Assembly (NCBI RefSeq): GCF_050947875.1
Contig: NC_134569.1
Coordinates: forward strand, 14,401,131 to 14,465,130
Source of the DNA: Dermacentor variabilis
Taxonomy: Eukaryota > Arthropoda > Arachnida > Ixodida > Ixodidae
DNA: 64,000 nucleotides
Direction: 5' to 3'
A program made the translations under genes and the position numbers. Below the pieces are notes generated by a model. It was not told the DNA's origin. It did not search any database and was given only the letters and a program-made list of their open reading frames with translations. Numbering within the stretch: position 1 is the first letter of the stretch; every line of letters begins with the position of its first letter. Shown piece after piece: positions 56,886 to 64,000 of the stretch.

Positions 56886-58046
56886 CTCGAGCTCCACCAC
56901 TGGAAAAGCTGGCGCCACCGTCGGCGTAACGTGCTATTAGGGATCACGTGGACATTGCGGCCGCGTCGGCTGCTTCGAGAGCGCCTAAGCGAGCTGAAAA
57001 CGAGAGTTTAAATTCCCTCGTACGCTGCGGTCCTCATTTAGTGGCGATATTTTCCCGCTTCGAGTGTCTACAACGCTTGAAAGCACTACAATAGGTAGTG
57101 GCTGCCTTTGAAGACGCGCAACATGGTAGGCTACTGTTCGGTGCCGCAGTGCCGGACGTATGCAACGGAGCCCGGTGTCAGCCTTATTCACACGTAGCCG
57201 CAGGACAAGAAGCTGCGTGAAGCTTGGCTCGCGAAACATAAAACCGGCAAACAGTCATCGGCTACAACTCGGGTATGCAGCAAGCACAGACGCGAGGAAG
57301 ATTTCTGCTACGACGCCGGGTCTGCGATGTTCGGAAAACGCGCGCTGAGACCCTCGCCCGAGTCCGCTGCCCGACTACTGTCATGACGGTTTGGTCTATG
57401 AACTTGTCGATGCTATAGATACTTGCAAGTTCACTGGAATGAAAAGGGAGCGGTAAGACGCACATTAAAAAAAGGCATGGCATATGGTCATGTTTGTACG
57501 TGTTATGAATTAATGCACTGGATTACAAAAAAGAAGCAGCGGGAATCGCACGCTGAGAACACCGATAAACATACAGTGCGACGCAACTCGAGAAATAATA
57601 TGGAAACGTCCAAGAATTTAGAAGAAAAAAAAAGATTGAATCGTCGTGACGGCACATCACATCCCCGTATGCGTCGAAGTCTCTACAATGAAATTATTTT
57701 GAACAGCTCTGATAGCGTCCACGCAACAATGGTTGCTTGTATACTGTCAAATGCTCATATTCTGCGGCCTAAAGCTCACGGCACGGTGCGAAAACGCGCT
57801 CACAGCGAAAGCAAAACATTGTGCGCGGACATGCATGCAGACACGCAGTCGGTCGCTGCGAACCCGTGCGATCGCTGCATTGAGGCTTCATTCTGTTATG
57901 CGCCATTTGGTTATACAGACAGCCCACTCTAACAACATATTTCACATAGTTTACTCTCAGCGTTTGGCTACCTTTCACGCAAGAAGCCGATTCGGGAGAC
58001 TCCATCGCGGCGACCTCGCGCAGTGGCGTTCACTTAGTATTCGGTA
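56886..58046 (+). repeat. Left arm of a THAP-bearing inverted repeat
   Basis: 1.16 kb whose inverted counterpart is 58276-59304 plus 60785-60950. Shared landmarks include gcagccgacgcggccgc, gccactacctattgtagt, the THAP codons and agactccatcgcggcgacc. It ends attcggtaa, mirrored by ttaccgaat at 58276. An additional open frame at 57423-57932 has no recognised domain. Confidence 0.87.
57123..57386 (+). pseudogene. THAP-domain protein remnant, left arm
   Basis: An 88-codon frame from ATG to TGA starting MVGYCSVPQCRTYATEPG, with an in-frame TAG at codon 25. It goes on PQDKKLREAWLAKHKTG to VCSKHRREEDFCY. The C2CH pattern of the THAP zinc finger (CSVPQC, then CSKH) and the W of REAW are visible. 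THAP domains bind DNA and occur in P-element-type transposases and derived host genes. No transposase core was recognised downstream. Confidence 0.8.
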
Positions 58047-58270
58047 AAGAGATAGCGTCTGTAAACGATTCTGTGCTTTCAGTTTGCCCAAGATTATTTA
58101 GGCAGTAAAGAACTTCTGTCGTTTCGAAAGTACTTACAGAAATGTCCGGGAGAGCTCGCACGTGGTGTTTTCAATGAGCGCTGACAGCAAAACCGGAGGA
58201 GCGCGCCGCGTGATCCCTCATACTACGTCAGCGAGGCGCTTCCGATAGATGGCGACTCCGTAACTCCTCG
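58047..58270 (-). repeat. Inverted repeat A, inner copy
   Basis: Reverse complement of 56657-56880, diverged, directly following the left arm and separated from the right arm by a few bases. Confidence 0.8.
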
Positions 58271-59001
58271 CCGCCATTACCGAATACGTACAATGAACGC
58301 TACTGCGCGTGGTCGCCGCGATGGAGTCTACCGAACCGGCTTCTTGCATGCAAGGTAGGCAAATGCTGAGAGTAAAACATGTAAAATATGTTCTTATAGT
58401 GGGCTGTCTGTATAACCAAATGGGGCATAACAGAATGAAGCCTCAATGCAGCGACCGCACGAGTTCGCAGCGAGCGCCTGCGCGTCTGCATGCATGTCCG
58501 CGCACAATGTTTGGCTTTCGCTGTGAACGCGTTTTCGCACCGTGCCGTGAGCTTTAGGCCGCAGCATATGAGCATTTGAATGCACACTAGCAACCGTTGT
58601 TGCGTGGACGCTATCAGAACTGTTCAAAAATAATTTCGTTGTAGAGACTTCGACGCCTACGGCGACTGTGATGTGCCGTCGCGACGATTCAATCTTTTTT
58701 GTCTACTAAATTCTTGGAAATTTCAATATTATTTCTCAAGTTGCGTCGCACTGTATGTTTATCGGTCTTCTCAGCGTGCGATTTCCCTCTGCTTCTCTTT
58801 TGTAATCCAGTGCATTAATTCATAATGCAAACATAACCATATACCATGCCTTTTCTTTAATGTGCGTCTTACCGCTCCCTTTCCGTTCCAGTGAACTTGC
58901 CAGTATCTAGCATCAAGAAGTTCATAGATCAAACCGTCATGACATTAGCCGGGTAGCGGGCGCGGGCGAGGGCGAGCGTCTCAGTGCACGTTTTCTGCTA
59001 C

Positions 59002-59214
59002 TCACCGAACATCGCGCAGTCCCGGCGCCGTAGCAGAAATCTTCCTCGCGTCTGTGCCATACCCAAGTTGTAGCCGATGACTGTTTGCTGGTTCTAAGTT
59101 TCGCCAGCCAAGCTTCACGCAGCTCCTTGCCCTGCGGCTACGTGTGAATAAGGCTGACACCGCGGGCTCCGTTGCGTTCGTCCGGCACTGCGGCACCGAG
59201 CAGTAGCCTACCAA
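59002..59214 (-). pseudogene. THAP-domain remnant, right arm
   Basis: Counterpart of the left-arm THAP frame. The ATG is replaced by TTG (VGYCSVPQC follows). Two extra bases after ATEP shift the frame, so the downstream codons up to the CSKH part are lost from it. Not functional. Confidence 0.78.
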
Positions 59215-59304
59215 TGTTGGACACCTTCAACGGCAGCCACTACCTATTGTAGTACTTTGAAATGTTGTCAAGCAGACACCCAAGGCGGTAAATCCTCACC
59301 ACTT

Positions 59305-60784
59305 AGAGGGCCCCTGAAACGGTTCGGACAAATTTTGTAGACGCGTAGGGTACAGCTTAAGTAGAACATTCGCACCACAATTTAAGTGAAGCGTTACGTA
59401 TTAATGGAGCTACAAGCGATTACAAGTTACCCTCCTCCCTAGGCATGCTTTTCCCCCTCAACTCGTTCGCCGAGCGATCGGGGCTAAGCCCGCCTTCACT
59501 GGTTCTGCGTCACGATGCGACGTGACATCGTCCACTTCCGATTGTTTTGGAGCCTGCCCCTGCCCGCGCGAAACCTCTCCTCTAGACGCTTGGCCGTCGA
59601 CCCCAAACGAGAGCTATCGAAGCAGCGTGCGTTGCGAGCATTCTGTCGTAGCGCCAAACATGTCTGGTATTCCGGTAATCGCACACTAGCTGAACATTTC
59701 GATGGAACGGTGGAGGCATAAACTCAAGCTGATCAAGGAACTTTAGCGTAGACGTACGTGAGCTGCCTGATCGGTCTCCACGGTCCGGCCACTCGTTGGC
59801 GCACATCTTAACCAGCCAAAGAAAGAGCTAATATTACTCTAATCAAGTTTAAAACATTTTAAATATTTACAAAAACAACGTGTTAACGATTACACTCCTT
59901 CGAAAGAGTTACACCAGCAGCAAAGAAGAATACATTTTGTTACTGCTACTGTGTGTGGTTGAGTTCTATGCCACCAGGTGGCTGCACCGCGCAGACCATT
60001 CACATTTGCGCTTCTGTTCATCCCCTGAAACGACACGCAAGGGGATACGGCCAGGCCCTGTCCCCTTGCGCTTGCGTTTACCCTAATACCGGACTAGCGA
60101 AGCGCTATTGCGTTAGTAATCTTCCGGTGTAAAGTGACGGCCGCAATCGCACAAATCCTGGCGCCGATCGGATAGCGGCAGTCCGATGCGCTGCAGCCAG
60201 TCCGCTCGTCTACTGGCTTGCAGAGGGACACGATGTCGCAGCTTGATATTACCAGTCGCTACGTTTGCAGTCCACAACGCAACAAAGTCGAATCATAGTG
60301 CTCGCGAAAAGACAAACCGACACTGACGGCGGAGCTCTCGTCAAAGACGGAGCACGTTGTAACACAAGCAGACGACACCTGCTGTGTGCCGGAAGTGCTT
60401 AAGTGTACTGAAAAATTGTTCTTGTGCGTTCTCTTTATGTTACTTTCTTTCTATAAAAACAAATTAACTAACATTACAACTACTACGAACACCGTTTGTT
60501 TACCATAAAGTTGGAAAAATTATCGATCACGCGCCCTGGTCAACCAATCGGATAGCTCGCCCCACTGACGTCATATGGGTGATTTCCGTCATATGGGTAG
60601 GGGTGGCCGAGCAGTGTGCGGCGATCGGCAGCGATGTGCATTTTTAAAACCTTACATTAAATTACACGCCTTACAATTACAATTTACAGCACTTAGATGT
60701 GTCAATTAATGATCAGAAAGACCTACTCTAACGACTCGGTACGTTTGTAGAAAATCGTCAAAATCGTTTCAGGGTCCCTTTAAT
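59305..60784. mobile_element. TTAA-type non-autonomous DNA element Y
   Basis: About 1.48 kb in the right arm. The left end is TTAGAGGGCCCCTGAAACG and the right end, reverse complemented, TTAAAGGGACCCTGAAACG, so the terminal repeats match at 17 of 19 positions including a TTAA-like target (left mutated to TTAG). The left arm of the palindrome shows the sequence without it. No transposase was recognised inside; open frames lack motifs. Confidence 0.78.
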
Positions 60785-61030
60785 CAGAACCGCGGCGCAG
60801 GTGGGACATTTAAACCTTCGTTTTCAGCTCACTTCGGTGCTTCCGAAGCAGCCGACGCGGCCGCTGTCTCCACGTGATCCCTCATTGCACGTCACGCCGA
60901 CGGTGGCGCCACCTTTTCCAGTGGTGGAGCTCGCCCCCATGCGCATTGCGCCGGTGGCTCCGTGGCCGGTGATGACTCGTCGGAAGAACTGTCGGGCGCC
61001 TGGCGCCGACGTTCGCGTAATCCGCGATGC

Positions 61031-61136
61031 GTTCTCTCAGTGGACGCCGGTTCGTGTTCCCTAGTGAAACGGCGCAACCCAGTCTGGGGGATCGGCCATG
61101 AATAGGGCGGTGAAAAAACGGCTATCAGTTTCGGCG
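61031..61136 (+). repeat. Direct repeat R4, copy 2
   Basis: Same orientation as 54827-54940 and nearly identical over about 100 bases except for a short gap near its start. Confidence 0.8.
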
Positions 61137-61139
61137 ACA

Positions 61140-62345
61140 TGGGTTGAGGGATTGACCTTGTTTTGTCCACAAGAACCTCCATGCACGTTTTCTGAGGCCA
61201 TGAATGGGGCCACCAGAGGCAGAGTTTATTTAAACCCACTCGATAGCTTTGCTCGCCCCTATCGGACGAGTGGGTCCCTCCTCCTTCCCGTGTGGAAGTT
61301 CGTGCCATCTCGCCGCCTGACGAAGGAGAGTGCGCACGTATATGCGCTCGCATCAGCTTGGATGTCTGCACTTGCCGCAGCTGCTGTACTGCGTATTCTC
61401 TTCACCTTGAGAGTCACGCTGACTTTCGTGTTTCGATTGTTAAACTGTTAGATTGTGGCGGCGGCGATGTGTACCAGCGGTTGTAACCCTGCTGCGGTGA
61501 CAGTGTATACGTGTTTCAGCGCAGCATTGTAACGGTGAGCCTTCCGTGTGGGCAACGTTTCTTGCGGATTCCTGCCGGCCCTGCGAAGTTCTTGGAACAA
61601 AGCGCTGTTTAAATGAGGGTCCATTGCGGTAAACATCGGTGCACGTTGGTGTCCGTCGGAGACGAGGGGACGCGAGCGGCTTGCATGCGTTCCGCCTCAT
61701 ACCGCTTAGGTCCCATAGCAAGATCGAGGCAAAGTTTGGGTTCTTGCGTGCGCGAGTCGCTTGCAACCTTTAATCCGAAAGCCCTTCAATCACACCGCTG
61801 GGACTCTGGCTGACAGACGCGGTTGTACGAGTGTACGAGGCTTTTGAGCTGTACCCGTGTACGTGCCGGCTTAACATTTATATCTGTATACTAATTAACC
61901 TAACTTTTTACACACTTTAACGGTTCCGGTGCGCCTGTACCTGGCCCTGCTGGACCTCTTACACGCCGTTTCATTATTTCATTTGTGATGATTTCGATCG
62001 CGCGCTCTCGCCTCCTCCACGCTCTCGTATATGCAGCTTGGAGGTTCCCGTGCTAGCTTGGTGATTGATAGCGCCGACACTGCAACTATAGCTCTTCGAT
62101 TGACTTTCCTTTTTACTTCTCTGCATGGCTGAGATCTATACGTGGAACTACATGGATCTTACATATAGAGAGACGTGTCTGAAAGTAGATGTGCATATTG
62201 CTGGAGGCTCTCGAAGTACGTCTGGAAATTTTTGCCTGTTTACTTCTGCTCGCCTGACTGCGGCCATGCGTATGAAAATTAATGTGCTCCTCCCGCAGGT
62301 CTCGATGGAGACGGAGCATAAAGCTTGTATATAGAAAGTAACTTC
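61140..62345. other. No gene recognised
   Basis: No motif-bearing frame and no repeat recurring in the window. Confidence 0.5.
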
Positions 62346-62349
62346 TCCG

Positions 62350-62611
<262 letters not shown>

Positions 62612-63775
62612 GTGGACATTTCAATTTAGAAGCTCACAGCGACGCTCTCCACGCGTCGGCGTCGCGATCACACCTGCGGAACACTTTTCGCTGCTGCATG
62701 CCAGCCGTCTTTCCCAAGTGCCCCAAAGAAATGTGTTTCCACCTTTTTTTTTTTTTTTTCGTTGCGTGACTTCGTTCGAAACGGCGAAACGGCAAGCACG
62801 AACTGGACCCGTCGTTAATCCTGAACTTGGGGCCAGCCTGTCTTTCTTTTTCCATCTTCTTTTGCGAATTAATATGCTCCGCACTGAAATGGTGTGTATG
62901 GACTTCGTATCAGCCAATCAGCATCGCGATCGTGCGAATTCACGTGTCCTTCTGGGTGAGAGCGTCGTCTGCTCTCTCTGCGTTGCCCGTTCGTTTTGCC
63001 TAGAGCACAGAGGACCAGAGCACGCGTCGGGTCTTGCATGCATTCTAGCGTGAGCAGATATTTAATTGAAGCCGAGAATAAAGCGGATGACGTTGTCCCT
63101 TGACGGAGCGTCCCGCGGTCTCGACTCGCCGAGAGCGCGTGACCGCTTTTCTCCTGCTATAGCCGCGCTTATTGGGTCGTCTTGAGCACAGTGCTGCAGC
63201 ATTTCTCGAAGGGAGCAGTACGTTCTGTACGCGTGTAGAACAGATCACTGGCCACATTGGTTTTGCTTTATTCGTGTGCTGACCACCACCACTTCGTAAT
63301 TCCGCTTATAATTTCGGTTATACTACTTAAATCAGCTCAGTCTTGCTTCGCACTTATGTTTCTACACTTAGCGGAACGCCTGTCGTTTCCTTTTTCGACA
63401 ATCTGCATGGTCCGTACAGTTTCCCCTTCATCCTTGCCACTCTCCACGATGCTTTACACATGCAATTACCAGGTGATGTGGGGCGCTTAAATGCACGAAA
63501 GAAGCCGAGAGCTTGTTCTACAGAATTCAGGCGGCGTTAGTCATGAGCTAAATCCAACAGTCCCGTTGGCATTACCCCTATATGGCATGACACCCCTCCC
63601 CCGCCTTTTTTTTGTTGTTTCTTTATTGTTTTGCTCCCACGTCAGTTTGCATGAACACAGGAATCTGTGTACATCTTGCGAAGGCGTCGATACGAGACAG
63701 CTGGCGCCGGAAGTAATGGTTACGAAATGTACGAAATGTAGCGTGTGTATATTTGGGCTCCGCATCCCATCGCGG
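62612..63775. other. No gene recognised
   Basis: T run at 62745-62759; otherwise unremarkable sequence without family motifs. Confidence 0.5.
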
Positions 63776-63890
63776 TCTGGATGGATGGATGGATGTTATG
63801 AGCGTCCCCTTTGGAACGGGGCAGTGGGTTGTGCCACCAATCTCTTGCTATTATACTGCCTAATGTCCTACCTAGGTTAAAAAAGAAATA
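63776..63890 (-). repeat. Short retroposon tail with (TGGA)n
   Basis: ggatggatggatggatg is followed by about 90 bases, ending gttaaaaaagaaataaagaaagaac. The tail resembles that of LINE E at 22983, but the body does not match, so the family is unknown. Confidence 0.5.
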
Positions 63891-64000
63891 AAGAAAGAAC
63901 CAATACGAACTCCCACAACCAAATTTTCTGACCACCTATTGCGAACTTTGCTTTAGTACGTCTCCGTTTTCTGTCGTTTCCCTACTTCCTCCACCAAGCT

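Larger units (their letters stand above)
58276..60950 (-). repeat. Right arm of the THAP-bearing inverted repeat, split by a TTAA element
   Basis: The inverted copy of the left arm at 58276-59304 resumes after the insertion at 60785-60950 (tttaaaccttcgttttcagc, cgacgcggccgctgtctcca, ccagtggtggagctcg). The arms differ by many substitutions and small gaps, so the palindrome is not recent. Confidence 0.85.

Noticed and set aside
57123..57386. An active THAP-domain host gene
   Set aside because: There is an in-frame stop at codon 25, and the inverted partner has lost its ATG and frame.

Overview
The window looks like repeat-rich intergenic DNA from an arthropod, most likely an ixodid tick. That call rests on the mix of repeats: two copies of a tRNA-derived SINE resembling tick Ruka elements, RNase H-bearing LINEs with a C-terminal CCHC motif, an RTE fragment, Ty3/gypsy and BEL/Pao elements, a mariner, and THAP-domain debris. 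No marker gene fixes the species. I found no intact host protein-coding gene, rRNA or tRNA gene in 64 kb.

Layout. 1-5693 (minus): a Ty3/gypsy element (copy A1) cut by the window start and inserted in the integrase of an older conventional gypsy element B (5694-9861, minus), which also carries a SINE with perfect target duplications. 9862-10812: unclassified repeat R1 (copy A). 11624-12901: a mariner of ordinary length with a broken transposase. 13433-14145: a TTAA-flanked palindromic element. 14208-30819: a second R1 copy split by a solo LTR (14256-15039), by a nearly complete gypsy element A2 (15763-22828) and by LINE E (22983-30789), itself interrupted by LINE F (24270-28355). 30860-35266: LINE G, a gypsy integrase remnant, a CR1/Jockey-like LINE and an LTR. 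35466-42328 (minus): gypsy element D with both LTRs and target duplication, its gag interrupted by a dimer of the TTAA palindrome. 43365-47633: RTE, LINE F-type tail, BEL/Pao remnant and a second SINE. 47646-56150: mostly unassigned DNA with LINE fragments and short repeats. 56657-60950: a large inverted repeat carrying two decayed THAP domains, one arm split by another TTAA-type element. 62350-62611: a compound microsatellite.

The most interesting content is the A1/A2/D family. Their pol genes place integrase before reverse transcriptase, the Ty1/copia-like order known among Ty3/gypsy elements from the Gmr1-like group, and their Gag has the SCAN-like capsid expected of that group. Element B in the same window has the normal order (RT, RNase H, integrase), so the contrast is internal. 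A2 carries asparagine at a catalytic aspartate in both integrase and RNase H, a nonsense codon and a frameshift. A1 and A2 share a protease frameshift. D lacks the whole integrase yet is bounded by LTRs and a target duplication. All copies seen here look non-autonomous.
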